Below are positions 12,152-25,589 of a stretch of DNA of 64,000 nucleotides, piece after piece (within the stretch, counting starts at the first letter, position 1; each line of letters opens with the position of its first letter). The notes under the pieces were generated by a model. The model made no database searches. It had not been told where the DNA came from and worked only from the letters and a program-made list of their open reading frames with translations. The translations under genes and the position numbers were made by a program. Origin of the DNA: Maea johnstoni (lineage: Eukaryota; Annelida; Polychaeta; Spionida; Magelonidae); the NCBI GenBank assembly GCA_963942565.1, contig OZ012685.1:41260433-41324432 (forward strand). Direction: 5' to 3'.

Positions 12152-12405
12152 GGCCACTCCAATTTAATTACTTGTCTTACAAGCTTTTTTGGAAAAAAAA
12201 TCCTGTCAGACTCAAAAAAAAAAGAAAAAAAAAGTCATCTTTGGTGTCTTACGGACGAAAGTGGTTTTGAAATTTTCTGTCAGTCCTAGTTGTCAGACTC
12301 TTAAAAAAATAAAAAAGTCACATTTTTCAACTTTTTTTTAAATTCCAAAATGGCTCATTTCCTACCTCCTGAGCATGTAAGACAAGTAAATAAATTGGAG
12401 TGGCC
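12152..12405. mobile_element. Harbinger-like MITE, family F, copy 1
   Basis: 29-bp inverted ends (GGCCACTCCAATTTAATTAC on the left, its counterpart ending GGAGTGGCC on the right) with 3-bp duplication TAA. GG-starting ends with TWA duplications point to PIF/Harbinger. The interior has long A and T runs and is itself partly palindromic. Confidence 0.8.
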
Positions 12406-12476
12406 TAAGTTATATCTATCTTCCTTACTAACAAATAACACACTGATCTGTTAAAAAAAAGTCCATCCCCCTTTAA

Positions 12477-12620
12477 CACTTCCAATTCTAGGGCTAATTT
12501 CATCCAAAGGACAAGGACACAACAATTTTTGATGAGTACCCATGTGCCAGGGTTTCAGTCATTTTTCAGTTTTTTTGCATCATTTTGTATCAGCAAAATT
12601 AGCCACCAGCGACATAAGGG
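12477..12620 (-). mobile_element. TTAA-A MITE, copy 2 (internally deleted)
   Basis: Minus-strand copy of 144 bp with TTAA at both ends (12473-12476, 12621-12624). It lacks about 60 bp of the middle that other copies share, including half of the central hairpin. Confidence 0.75.
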
Positions 12621-12944
12621 TTAAATCTTCCCCCCCCCCACCCCCTACATGAGTGAAAGTTTTACTTTCTTTTAAGCTCTATTTATCTCACTTACCTAGG
12701 ACCTGAGCTGTGTTGTCATGTTGATTGGCAGGTGTGTATGGTGGTTGTGTACCTTAAGGCACCTGCTGCCAGTCAGCCAGGTAAATTATACAGCAGGTGC
12801 ACACAGAGCTACTACCTAGATCACTCACCTGTGATTCCCATTGATGAGCAAGGAGGGGACAACATATACCTGTCTGCCTTGGGACATTCAACAGTCAAAA
12901 TCATCCCTCTTTTCACCTTTAGAAAACTCACCTTCTACATTTAT

Positions 12945-13105
12945 ATTATTGATAATCATAATAATAATGATAATAATAATAATGATTATGGTAATAATAA
13001 TAATAAATGAATAATGATGATAATAATAATAATAACAATAATGATAATTATGATAATAATAATAATTATAATAATAATAATTATGATAATGTTGATAATA
13101 ATTGA
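12945..13105. repeat. ATT/ATG microsatellite
   Basis: AAT-type triplets interrupted by GAT, followed by TTGATATAGTGCC and AAAAGCGC, a combination that suggests the array grew from a transposon tail. Confidence 0.9.
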
Positions 13106-13369
13106 TATTTGATATAGTGCCTTTTCCACCTATAATGTTCAAAAGCGCTTTTAGTATTGTTACCATTAATTAGGCCAGACTTTACCTGCTCTAATATACT
13201 GCATGTATATTGAATATTGATTTTGATAATTGAAAGAAGGGGATCTGTCCAACCTCTTGAACTCCTTTTATATATACAGGTGCAATCATGATATCATAAC
13301 AGATCACTAGTGCAAATTGATGAGATTGAGATTTTACCACCTGTCAGCAGGTGTTCCTCGAAGCAGTGA

Positions 13370-13717
13370 CAGACCTCAACGCTAACTTAAAATGATACTG
13401 GCCCTGTAGGTGTAGGACCAGTAACACCTAGCATCTGCTGGTCCTGCAAAATTTCTACTGGTCCTACATTTTTCTTTACCATAACTAGAACGAACATTGC
13501 ATAAAATTCACCACAACATTTATCTTTATAGATTTTATCTTCATTTTTCTCAAAAGCATTTGTGGAAATTCTCGGGGGGAAACTTTTTAACAAGAATGTC
13601 TCCAAATGTTAACTGGGCCTATAGGACCAGTTGAGGTCTTTTTTTACTGGCCCGATGCTGTTTCTTGGAATTTTTACTGGCCTGGGGCCATAGGTTCACC
13701 CTTAGCGTTGAGCCCTG
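13370..13717. mobile_element. CAGGGCTC-type MITE with 5-bp duplication AGTGA
   Basis: The ends CAGACCTCAACGCTAA and TTAGCGTTGAGCCCTG are inverted repeats; AGTGA flanks both sides (13365-13369, 13718-13722). Inside, an ACTGGYCC / GGACCAGT word recurs in both orientations about eight times. The 5-bp duplication is compatible with the hAT5 or Transib groups, but no transposase is present to decide. Confidence 0.8.
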
Positions 13718-14393
13718 AGTGATGATAAAAACCCAAATATAGATTCTTTTCCTTGCAAATATTCTTAATCTTTTCATTTTAAGGATTTCCTAGATGAGTT
13801 AGATAATTGATAAATATGGAAGTAAGATGTTTTTGAATATAAAATGTATATATCCTAAAATGATTGTCAGGGTGTTTTTGCTGCATGAGTATGATAAGGT
13901 AAGTGAAAGGATATTGAAGGGGCACTCAAGAACTGTGAGTCATCTCTAGCCATACAGCAGCGTCTGTGTTATATAGCCTCCCCATAACACCCAATCTGCC
14001 ATCCCCTGACTGACTGCACATAGTTATCATGTCAATCCAGCTACCATAGAAGATTAGCCAAGTGACCCATATCACAGACATTTCTAGTTCACTGAAATCT
14101 AAACAAAGCTTTATCTTAACCCCTATTGCTAGAACAACAGATAGATTACAGCAAGAGGGAAAAGTGCAAGTTTTTGTGCATTTATGAGGTATCAGTTCTA
14201 CTAGCCATGAAGATAAGTGATTGTGTATGGCTTTAAGTGCTACAAAAACAACGCACATAATAGAATTGTTGTGGCCTTATGAATTAGGAATTTGATTTTT
14301 AAGGCGAAGAGGATTCCTTTTTGTCCCATGTTTATTAACTACTTATTAAAACTTTTTTAACCTTTGAAAATATTATTCCTTCTAATTTATTTT

Positions 14394-14521
14394 GATAATA
14401 ATGAATATAATGATAAAATAAAATGATGATACATATGATAATAATAATAGTTTTAATAATAATAATAGCAATAATAATAATGATAATAGAAATAATAATA
14501 ATAATGATAATAATAATAATG

Positions 14522-14577
<56 letters not shown>

Positions 14578-14632
14578 GATGATAATAATGGTGATTATAA
14601 TGATGATAATGATTATGGTGATGGCGATCATT
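14394..14632. repeat. ATA/ATG microsatellite
   Basis: About 240 bp of AAT and GAT triplets. Poly-Ile frames across it on both strands are artefacts. Confidence 0.93.
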
Positions 14633-15912
14633 AGAGTATGTGTACTTCTAAAGAGAGCAGCTTATTTGATGTGTCATTTGCATTAAATGTGGTCATGAAT
14701 ACAAGTATAATAAAGACCTTAGGTTCCCAAATGCTTTTAGCTCTCCACCAGACCAATCTCTTAACCACTGAGTAAGTGTGCAGCCACAAATGTCAACAAC
14801 TGTAATTGATAATGCTTTCGACTTGAGCTACTTGGACTGGAGTGTTAATCTGATTTGGTAAATAAAACGCATTGGCAGGTTCAACTCCCACACATACTCT
14901 TCAGTTTCCTGTGTTCATCTGACGTCAATGGTACTTCAGACCTGAAACAGAAATTCCTTGCCTTTTCATAGATATATAGAGAATGGGACCTGCCAATTTC
15001 TTGACAAGCATTAATCTAACTAGGGCTTGCCATGTCTTCTGTTAATAAGTATATAAAAGATTATTTTTTAGAAAATAAATGTTGTTTTTTTAAATCTGGA
15101 AAGATTTGCATTGTCATAGCTGGAAAGATTTGCATTCTCATAACTAATACACGATCAATACCAATTTGTATTGATTTAGACTTTTGAATTTAAGATGATG
15201 GGTACCATTGCAAGCCATGCAGTTAAAAGCCCTGTCCCAAAACACACCTCAAAGCAGCATAATCCTATAACTAGGTGTATCTCCAGGTTCCTGAGTGTTA
15301 TCAGGTAGAGAATATCATCGCCACCTGTCATTATTCAATCCATATTCTGTTTTATTTCAAAATTTACAACTTTTTTTTCAAATGACATATTCTCATTAAT
15401 TACGCAGGTGATGGTTACTGCAGGTTCAGAGTTACTTCAGGGATATCATTGACTATGCCCAATAAAAAGTATTTTTTTGATTTTTTTACTGCTGAAGATT
15501 TTTACAGACCATAACGTTGAAAATTTTAGTCAGAAATCTCCACACCAACTTCACTTGGTAACCTCACATGCTCATAGCTAGCACCTATTTATAGCATCCT
15601 GACCACAAGCCATTGTCTTGAGATCATCGATGTGTATCTTTGTGCAACTCTCTTTTGTTTCGAGTGCTCAGGAGTGATCAGCGAGGTATGTCCACTACTA
15701 TCAAAGGGGTTTCCATGCCTCCACACACGAGATGAGGGGCTAGTTAGAATTAGAATATCAGCGCTTAAAAAATTATGAAGCCCACCTTTGACGCTGCATA
15801 CCTGGATGATAATTTAATTCAATTTACCACAATACATTGTATTCTTTTAATGTTATCAACAGAGGCTATGATATCAACAGAGGTCACTATTTGAAAGAGT
15901 TGTCATTAATAT

Positions 15913-16002
15913 CAGGGCTAGCAAAAATATTTCAGGGCTATTAAAAGTTTCGGTAACTAGTCCTGCTGGGCTTATGAAGTTTTTTCTTAATGTTGAGCCC
16001 TG
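15913..16002. mobile_element. Decayed CAGGGCTC-type fragment
   Basis: Right end CTTAATGTTGAGCCCTG and a possible left end CAGGGCTAGC. No matching 5-bp flanks were found. Confidence 0.4.
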
Positions 16003-16270
16003 TAAGGGAAGATATACTTGCCATTATTTAGCATACATGTATCTGTTAAGCAAGAAGATATCCTACTACTATTATAAGAGAAAGTTCAGCAGAATGGGGC
16101 AGCTTTTCTTCAACCAAGATAACAGTAAGATGAATTATTCTGCTGTCCTATTGCCATGTGTTGTAGTGTACTCACTGGAAGTAAAACAGTTCAGTAGGGG
16201 AATTTTCTTAATGACTCCAGCGTCTTCAAGTAGACCTATTCAGTAACTTAATGCTTTCTATTCTGCTTAA

Positions 16271-18589
16271 GGTGGCCGTAAACGTTTCGTCCTCAGGGAA
16301 GCCTGTTTTGAGATATATGTATTATGTTAATGAACCGGGTCTTACCCTCCTTATGAAAAAACCCCATAGCTCTACTCCAATCCTAAGTTCATAATTTGTG
16401 AAAAATTTGGATTTGACAGGTATGAATAGACAGAGAGGGCAGAGAGCATGCTGCAGTGTTATGGTCATGTGACCCCAGTTAGCTGATAAGCCCCTCCCAC
16501 CTCCTTATCAAAGCTACAGGAAATGGATGTGTATTTGGATTGGTAACTGATTAGAGATGGCATTTAAGGTCAGCCAGTCTTTTCTTTGTATGCATGTGTT
16601 GGTTAGAAAGGATGTCTGTTGGGTAAGATGGGCCACTTTAGCACCACAGACAATGATGTTTTAATCAATTCAAAAATAGTGTATTAGGGATTAGTCTTAA
16701 TCAAAATGTGGCTCCGGCTGTCTGAGAAAAACAGGAAACATCCCAGTTTTGGGGCTTCAAGTAAAAAAATGTGTGTATTTGATGGGAAAACCTGGACTTT
16801 TGGGAGGATGTTGGGTCTCATACCTTCAGCTGGAACAGACACTCTATGCTCTATGGATAACTAACAATACTTTAGTATTTATCAACTTGGTTTCATTTTC
16901 AAACACATGTTTTTCTCAAACAATAATACAGCAATCATGATATAGTTACCCAAAGTACAATTACACCCATATAATTCAGCTATTAACTAATTAAAGCCTG
17001 GATTGTATTTTTCACAACAATTGTTGTCAATTCAGTTGGAGACAAAAAGGAGATTGAAATTGCAGGTGAATAATTGGGTTTATTGATTGATTATCACTGT
17101 GGCCTGACTGGCCTCAGCTCTGTGGAAATAGATACAGGTATGTGTGGTGTCATAATCCCCTCAGGACTCCCCATTCTAGAACAATGAGTGTGGTGTCACC
17201 CATAATCCCCTCAAGGATTATGGGAGTCAGGAACCAATGTCTAAAAATAAGATTTGCTATGGGTAACAGGAAGATCACTTCCTCTAAGCGTTTCAAGCAG
17301 TGTAGTAGTTAATGTGGACAGTCTACTCATATGGGATTCACTAGACAAAGGAATTCTGTGTCAGACCTCAGGGAAAGTTGCCATTTCTGCTGCAAAATAT
17401 GTATGGATTACTTATTCTGGATTATGTAACTTGGATCACTGGAGTGGAGATACAGCAATAGAGGTTTGTGAAATTATCTTTCTTTCAAGGCTCAGAATCT
17501 AAAAGCCACCTTGTCAGAAAGCTATGCTTTGGAAGTTTGGATAGCTTCAGAATTGGCCCTGCAACATGTTTGTCTTAGATAAATGAAGCTAAAAACCCCA
17601 TATAGAGCATTACAAGCTTTTATTTGCCAAATCAATATACTTGCAGTCAAAGAGTCTGCCAGCATAACACACTAGATAGCTGAAAATTGATTTTGATGGC
17701 AAAGTTCTTTGAATTATTAAGAATTCAAGAGCTATAATACATATACATTAGCATGCAAACAAGATGCAAGTCTACTAAGTAGGCGGGGCTTGGGTGATGT
17801 CATATGCCCATATATGGAATCCAGTTGACAGGGATGTTAGGCAGGTTGCAGAAATGTACTCATTTATACTTTTTTTTGAGGTAATTGAGAAGAAAAAAAT
17901 GTTGACAGTTGTGAAATACAATGGAAGGTTACTTTATCTTTCCACTTGGACAAAAATAAATACATTAAAGTAGTAGCAAAAAGTTGCACAGTAACTTTAA
18001 CTGTGAAATACACAAAACTGCCATTTTCTCAGCTTAGTTTTCTATAGTTTTACTCTCACGGCTGACGTGAATTTAGACACAAATCTTAATCAATTAGCTT
18101 CAAACTTTGTATATAGATTCTAAAACATGTTCTCTACAAATCTAGACGGGGATATTGCAATATCTTATCTGGTTAATTTTTTATAGTGAGTCAAAAATCA
18201 AGAAACCAAAAAAGCATTTTTTTCCTAAAATGTTGTTAGATAAATGGCCATAACAAAAGTTAGGGGCCATATTTTACAAAACCCTTGTCTAGTTTTGAAG
18301 AGACAAAGGTTTTTTTCAATGTTTTAAAAAATCAGGTTATTATCTTAGATCCTGCTCTTAGATTTGCGTCAGCCGCGACATATGTACTGAAAATTGATTA
18401 GTCAAAGTTTTGACCCCAATTTCTTTAAAATATTTGGAGCACATACAACCTTTCCATATCCTATGTATTCCTTAGAATCTCAGCTTTCTAAAAATATATA
18501 GTTTGCTAGGGGTTTAGTGTACAAATAATGAGAAATCAGCCATTATTTGAGGGAAAGTCTGCTCTCCACGGGAAACGTTTACAGCCACC
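16271..18589. mobile_element. 2.3-kb element with GGTGGC ends and TTAA flanks
   Basis: TTAA at 16267-16270 and 18590-18593. The ends GGTGGCCGTAAACGTTTC and GAAACGTTTACAGCCACC are 18-bp inverted repeats with one mismatch. The 2319-bp interior is AT-rich and contains no recognisable transposase. TTAA targets occur in piggyBac and Kolobok elements; the ends do not decide between them. Confidence 0.62.
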
Positions 18590-18997
18590 TTAATTTAATT
18601 ATTGCTTTCCCAAGATGCTGATAGAGCACTAGATATCTATTACCTTACTGAAACTTTAACTTAAAGGATCAGATTTATCTGAATCCTCTCTGGAGAAATA
18701 CCAGATGGTTATGCCATCTTTTGGCTGAAAAGTTAACTATTAATGATTTGATGCTGACATTGGATGGAAATGTTTGCGTATGCAAAATAATCCTTTATAA
18801 TCCTTTATTTAATGTTCCCCAATGTCTGCCAAATATAAAAATGATACTTTAAAATAACATTCTAAATATCCTTTATATTATTAGCAGATTTTGCAAATTT
18901 TGTTTGAAAGAAGTTGGGCGTTTCTTTTCGAATGGACAAAATGCTTAAATGCTGAAATGTTTCTGAATTATAATCAATTATTGGAATAAGATCTGAA

Positions 18998-19055
18998 TTT
19001 TTGTCAGTCACTTTTTCTGCCATGTAAAAGCTAAATCCATACTAGCCAGTTATCC
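18998..19055 (-). mobile_element. Possible SINE 3' fragment
   Basis: On the minus strand, AACTGGCTAGTATGG is followed by ATGGCAGAAAAAGTGAC. These are the same two words, in the same order, as the end of the SINE copy at 32950-33075. Short and uncertain. Confidence 0.33.
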
Positions 19056-19219
19056 ATGATTTCTGTGTAGGCGGGTATGTTATGTGTGAGGGGGTTTGTT
19101 TTAACAGACTGGTAAATCTACCTCACTGCATGGTTTTAGGCAATATTAATGAGAAGTGACAATTCATAGCAAGAAAATAAGGCATTTTGAGTTTTATAAG
19201 GTTTTAGGGGGTTCATTAA

Positions 19220-19441
19220 CCCATTGACACTCAGAGTTTCTCTAGAAGGTATCATCTGCTACTTTCATACTTTTAAAAATAACTTGTGATTAAAGCGAAA
19301 GTTCATAAAATATTTGAAGGAGAGTTGTTGCTTGGCTTCTAATCAACATTTCTCCTTCAATTATTTTCAAATAAATGCTTTTGTGAGTAAGATATTCCCA
19401 AAATCGTCAGGCCTCTTTTAGCCGCTCTGAGTGTAAATGGG
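19220..19441 (+). mobile_element. TTAA-B MITE
   Basis: TTAA on both sides (19216-19219, 19442-19445). The terminal repeats CCCATTGACACTCAGAG and CTCTGAGTGTAAATGGG pair well. It is the same length (222 bp) as the copy at 6921 and has the same central hairpin. Confidence 0.84.
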
Positions 19442-19908
19442 TTAATCAACTTGAAACCACTCTGTACTCGCAACTGTTGCCTGTGGTGGCATTTTAGCAC
19501 AGGGCCAGGAGGAATGATGAGAGAGATGGAGTGAAGATTTAGTTCCCACCATACTCAATAGATGTCTCCCCTCCCAATATACTGCATAGATCATTCTCAC
19601 TACAGACAGCTTAGTATGCCCCTTTCGTAAAGGATAATTAATGAGTAAATAGGCCAATCATTTGAATTTTCCAAGGGTTTGATCCAATTTTTTCTGATAT
19701 TTTACCTTTGTTTATACTTAATATCCAGCAGTAGTTCTTTTAATTACTGGTGACTCTCCACACCATTTTACTTACAATTGTGATGAAATCTTGGGTCATA
19801 CAAATGCTAAAACTCATGCATGAGTCAGGTATAATCCTATTCATGTGTAAAGGCCAGATATTTAAAAAGTGAACTAAAAATATTTTAAAGAATCATGGGC
19901 CACTTTTC

Positions 19909-20142
19909 ATTGATGATGATAATGATTAAGATGTTCATTATGATAATAAAGTAATAATAATGATAATAATAATAATCAAAATAATAATAATGATAATAAT
20001 AATAATGATAATGATAATAACAATAATACTGATAATAATAATAATAATAATAATAATGATAATAATAATAATAATAATGATAATAATAATAATAATGATA
20101 ATAATGATAATGATAATAATAGTAATACTAATGATAATAATG
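19909..20142. repeat. AAT/GAT microsatellite
   Basis: About 230 bp of interrupted AAT triplets, with the same GAT interruptions as the other ATT arrays. Confidence 0.93.
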
Positions 20143-20589
20143 AAATGTGAAACACTGACAACTGATGACCATCTCTTGAGGTAATACTTTCTTTAACACA
20201 TGGTGCAAGAGAAAGAGGAAAGGACAGATGTGTCCCCTAGCTCTCTCTAGTGGGTGGTCGGCTGGGTAAAACATAAGGATTTACTATTAGCCACTGTAGT
20301 TAGAAACTGTAAACATTGCAGGATGTCTTTTGTGAAGCTTTGTCATTTGAGAGTGTAAACAAGCACGTTTGTGCCTGTTGAAATGTAAACAAACAGGTTT
20401 TTGTGTGCTGGGAATATTGACAGAACAGTTGTGTGGAGATGGCAGCAGAATCTGTCTGTCGTAATTGTAACACGTTCCATCACACTATATATCGTCAAAG
20501 CGAAATTTTATACCTTTGCTACTCAACATTCTCAGAGAGTCTAGTAAAAAGACATATGTTTGTAACAAGATTTTCAAAAAAGGATTTAA

Positions 20590-20775
20590 CCCATTTAAAT
20601 CTGGAGCTCTCGCATGGTCTGACAACTTTGAACATTACTCATAGATTGTGAAATATATGAAGAATTATTTGAAGACTGGTATTCAAATAACCATAGAAAC
20701 TGCATCTATAATATTTCTCCATACATTGCTTAGTTAATAAAACATATCTATATGGTATACTCAGATGTGAATGGG
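20590..20775 (+). mobile_element. TTAA-B MITE, diverged
   Basis: TTAA at 20586-20589 and 20777-20780. Ends are CCCATTTAAATCTGGAG and CAGATGTGAATGGG. The interior differs from the other copies. Confidence 0.65.
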
Positions 20776-21266
20776 TTTAATAATGAAATCAAATATTTTT
20801 CATGATACAGACAAAGTCAAAGATACTGTATGTCCATCTATAACCAGATATTTTTCTGATTATGAATATCAGCATGGAGTAAGTTTCCTTGTAAGGAATC
20901 TATTTTCAAGAATTATGTATTTTTGGAACTTTTATTTATAGTGTCAAGCACAGACGACATATTTTTCAGTGATTTAAATCATTTTCATTTGTATTTGTGA
21001 GAGTTGATTTATATATCTGAACTTATACTCCACTTCTAGTATGAATGTATTAAATGATTTGCACAGCAGTCCCTCAGCTGTCCTTTGAAAGATAAAAGCA
21101 TGTCAAATTAGTGCATTATCAGGTAAACTTAGATGGTGTGTGTAGCAAAATACTAGCTGCAGATTACACACTGCTAACAGAAATATAAGGTCAGTGCTGA
21201 CAGCTCTCCGGGCACCGTTCCAGAGTTTGAAAAAACTACTGCGGACAAGATACACTGCAGGCCACT

Positions 21267-21822
<556 letters not shown>

Positions 21823-21999
21823 TGTATATGGGGCATATAAAAACTGCATTCCTCATCTGATGTTGCTACCATCAATCAATGTCACTAGCCATTAAAAAGG
21901 TAGGGGTGTGGAGGCGGCTCAGAGACTCCTCAAAACTCTGCTCACGTTTACGTAGTCAGCATGTGTAGGGGACCTCTCATCTCTCCCATACTTCCCTAA

Positions 22000-22750
22000 C
22001 ATCCTCTGTGCTCATCACCAGAACCACTCGCAATGCAAAACACATGCACACACCCAACTTCTGAGGATTCCTTGACTTTTAAGTTCTCTAGTTTTCATTT
22101 GACCATAGATTAGTCTTTGGCCATTAAAAAGCTTTTCTCTTGTGTATCTAGTTTTCAACCAGAGGATCTCCTTCTCTAATGTGATGTATAAATCAAACCT
22201 ATTTTTGATTAAGCTCTGGCATCGTCTTAGGTCAAGAGAGAACAATCCCACCACCTAGACCTCCAGTGTGTTTAGTTCTTAAATTTGCCACCAAGTGAAA
22301 TTGCAATAGGCTTATCCATAACGTCTGAGGATTTCATGAGTTGTGATCTTCACTAGTTTCATTGAATCCTAGCTAAGCGTTTGGTTAAGGAAGAACTATT
22401 TCCACACCTCTACCTTCAGTGTGTATAGTTCTTTTGTTTGCCACCAGGTGGAATGGCAGAAGGCTGATACCCCCAAATTTTGAGCATCTCTCACTTGTGA
22501 TCTTCCTTTTTTGGACTGTTTAATATTAAAAAAAAAAAACTTACCCTTTGCCTGTTCCTGTAGTGTATCTCTTTGTCACCAGGCGGAGTAGAGGAAGACT
22601 TAAACCTAATGATCTCTTATTGAGCCAGGTTGTAATCATTATAAGTTTTCTTTGAACCGTAGCCTAGCCTGTGGTCAAGAGAAATCCTTTTGTCCACTAG
22701 ATGCCCATATTATTCTACACCAGGTGGGATGACTGAGATTAAGCTGCAAT
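22000..22750 (+). repeat. Old, diverged tandem repeats of about 135-155 bp
   Basis: A CACCAGGTGG-like word following TTTGYCACC recurs at about 22285, 22440, 22575 and 22716. Each is preceded by a GTGTRTTTAGTTCTT-like word and separated by a GTTTTCATTGAACC-like word. Units are strongly diverged. Confidence 0.6.
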
Positions 22751-22972
22751 GTAACTGGTCAAGATTACGCTTCCCCCCTTATTTGGGATGAATACCTCAA
22801 GGAATGAAATGGTAGGCTGTATCCCTACCAATGGTATGGTATTGCAATATTACCTTATACATTTTGTTGTGAATAGTCATGTTAAGAATCCTGGACAATC
22901 TCTGATAAATGATAACTACACAGTGGTTAGTATCATTAAGAGCACCCTTAAGGATTGAAACGGTACTATATG

Positions 22973-23142
22973 CAGGACTCAAAATTAAGATTTTATGCAG
23001 GGAGTCCAATTGCATCTTCTAAAGCTACCTAGAGATGTGTATAAAACCAGTACATCTTTAGGCTCCCTGCAACAGTTTGAGGGAGCCGCAGGAGAATTCA
23101 AGGGAGCCCTCGGATCCCGGCACCCCCTAATTTCAAGCCCTG
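22973..23142. mobile_element. CAGGGCTC-type MITE with 5-bp duplication ATATG
   Basis: Ends CAGGACTCAAAATTAAG and CTAATTTCAAGCCCTG; ATATG at 22968-22972 and 23143-23147. The internal word here is GGGAGYC / GGCTCCC, seen about six times. Confidence 0.78.
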
Positions 23143-23319
23143 ATATGGTACTTTTTGAAACGATACTAATATCAGTACTGGAATTGGGAACCCAATCACT
23201 TTCTACCCATAGATTTAAGGAGATAGGAGTGTTGCAATGGGAATTTTTACGTAGTTAAAGCTATTTCTGAAAGAGCCTTGGAATAGATTGTGATGAGTAT
23301 ATAAGTTGTATATCATCTT

Positions 23320-23580
23320 AATTTTTGCCGCAGTTTAATCAATGCAAACTTTGCACACCCCGGGAGTCATGACGTTCCCTAATGAGGGTTGATTTATTAG
23401 CTAAATAGGGAAGTCATGCTATGGGGTCTTCAGTTGTCTTTCAAAAATCCTTGATGTGGTGCATGCTTTAGGAAATTGATTTAACCTTTTGATTTTTGCG
23501 CAGTTTAATCAATGCAAACTTTGCACACCCCTGGAGTCATGACGTGGTGCATGCTTTAAGAAATAGATTACAGTCTTGTT
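23320..23580 (+). repeat. 170-bp direct repeat related to the 47224 element
   Basis: CAGTTTAATCAATGCAAACT starts at 23331 and 23501, followed both times by TTTGCACACCCC and GGAGTCATGACG, and later by GTGGTGCATGCTTTA. Similar words lie just inside the element at 47224. Confidence 0.7.
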
Positions 23581-23921
23581 TTTCCACCACGGGGGAGCAC
23601 TTAGTCATGAAATTATTCTTGTTTGTTATATTCAATAAAGCATATTTATGGATATCATTTATTTACTTCCTAGAAATGGTCATGATGTCATATGCTGTGG
23701 CATTGATGTACAACCCAAATAAGGACTTTCATTTTGTCATAGCTGGAATCGTAATTACTTATAGGGAATAGGAGCGGAAGTCTCGTCTGGGCCATAGATC
23801 GTAGGACTGGTAGTGCCGTGATCAGGCAGGCCTGGTCTTACGTACAGTACATTGATCCTGGAAATCTGGCATGACTAGGGTTAAATAATTGATGCATTCG
23901 TTGCTACCGAAATATGACATT

Positions 23922-24470
23922 GATAGGTCTGTGATGTATGTGGTCAGTAAATAGATCTACCTTCAGATAAATTTGTCTAAGATACATTTTACATTTCCAT
24001 ATTCCCCCAATTTTGTTAAGAGGCAATGTCAATCTGATAGTTGTGAATAGACAGTGGAACGTTCCAAATTGCTACCTGCCTCAATTCCTAAATCCATGCT
24101 GTTGGAATTTTCTATCGTAAAAAAGATTGGAAAAGGTGACACATAGCAACAAAATATACAACTAAATCACCAGCAAGTTGTTAGCTTTCTTGCTATGAAA
24201 GTAAGCTCTAAAAACACTTCAAAATGAAGGTAGGGTAGGTGCTAATAGCCAGTAGTTGTCATAGACTGTCACTTAGTTTTAGGTTTTAGACCTCTAGTAC
24301 CCAATTACTGAAAAAGTGTGAAGAACTGATTATGATTGATAATCGATGGGTTGGCTGCAACTGATTATCGATCATGAAATAGGAACCCATTCCAAACCCT
24401 AGAAATTCCACACTAAACAAAAATAAATATTGTTATAACAGGGACATTCCAAATGTATGATACTATATGT
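23922..24470 (+). repeat. Dispersed repeat L, copy 1
   Basis: Shares AAGAGGCAATGTCAATCTG, CTGTTGGAATTTTCTAT, AAAAGATTG and CACTAAACAAAA in order with 61755-62030. It is longer than the other copy because of extra internal sequence. Confidence 0.6.
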
Positions 24471-24933
24471 AGCACTCTACTTAATATATCTAACAATTGG
24501 GAAGTAAATAGAACTTAAATTCATTCAACCACCTTTAAACATGGCTCCTGCATCAATGACATCTTAATTTCTTTGCTTTTTGAAATCATCTTAACAATAA
24601 AACAATATCAGTGTGATTTTATACATATTCCCTTTCAAAATGACACTACCTATATAACACTGTACTCTGTATATTGAAAAAGTTCATAAAAGTGAAACAT
24701 TTGACTGCCCCATGCACTATCACAGCCATGAATGGAGGTTTTAAAAATGATTCCTGGGAGGCCCAACAAAATAATTGCATTGTGGGCCGTAACAGGAATA
24801 AGGCTGGCACATACCACCCCATTACTGCTAATTACAAATAAGCGCACGGACCCCAAAATGCATCTCCCCGTTTTTGCAGAAAAATGTAGGAAGGTGCAAA
24901 CCAGTGGACATTTTCTGGCCTCTGAACGGATAA

Positions 24934-25580
24934 GAACCCTTACTGAGAGTGTCTGATGCCATAGGGCAGTTGTGATAATCAGCCATGTGCTCTATCGATT
25001 AGAATGGCATTTGCTATAGGGCAGCCATGCTTCATATTTTTATTTATTGTCTATCAGAAGAACCCTTGCGGAGGGTGTCTGGGCCCATAGGGCAGTTGTG
25101 ATAATCAGCCATGTGCTCTGTGGGTTAGAATGGCATTTTCTAAGGATATCTATTGCTATAGGGCAGCCATGCTTCTTAGTTTAGTTTATTTGTTATATAT
25201 CAGGAGAACCCTTGCTGAGGGTGTCTGGTGCCATAGGGCAGTTGTGATAATCAGCCATGTGCTCTGTGGGTAAGAATGGCATTTGCTAAGGGTATATATT
25301 GCTATAGGGCAGCCATGCTTCATATTTTAGTTTATTCATTGTCTATCAGGAGAACCCTTGCTGAGGGTCAGGGTGTCTGGGCTCATAGGGCAGTTGTGAT
25401 AATCAGCCATGTGCTCTGTGGGTAAATAGAATGGCATTTTCTAAGGATATCTATTGCTATAGGGCAGCCATGCTTCGTATTTTAGTTTATTTGTTATATA
25501 TCAGAAGAACCCTTGCTGAGGGTGTCTGGGCCCATAGGGCAGTTGTGATAATCAGCCATGTGCTCTGCGGGCTAGAATGA
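24934..25580 (+). repeat. 126-152-bp tandem repeat, five units
   Basis: GGGCAGTTGTGATAATCAGC starts at 24964, 25090, 25236, 25388 and 25537. Units also share GAACCCTTGCTGAGGGTGTC and TATAGGGCAGCCATGCTTC; they differ by small insertions. Confidence 0.93.
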
Positions 25581-25589
25581 TTTCCTGTA

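Noticed and set aside
14335-14686. Poly-isoleucine frames
   Set aside because: AAT/GAT microsatellite on both strands.
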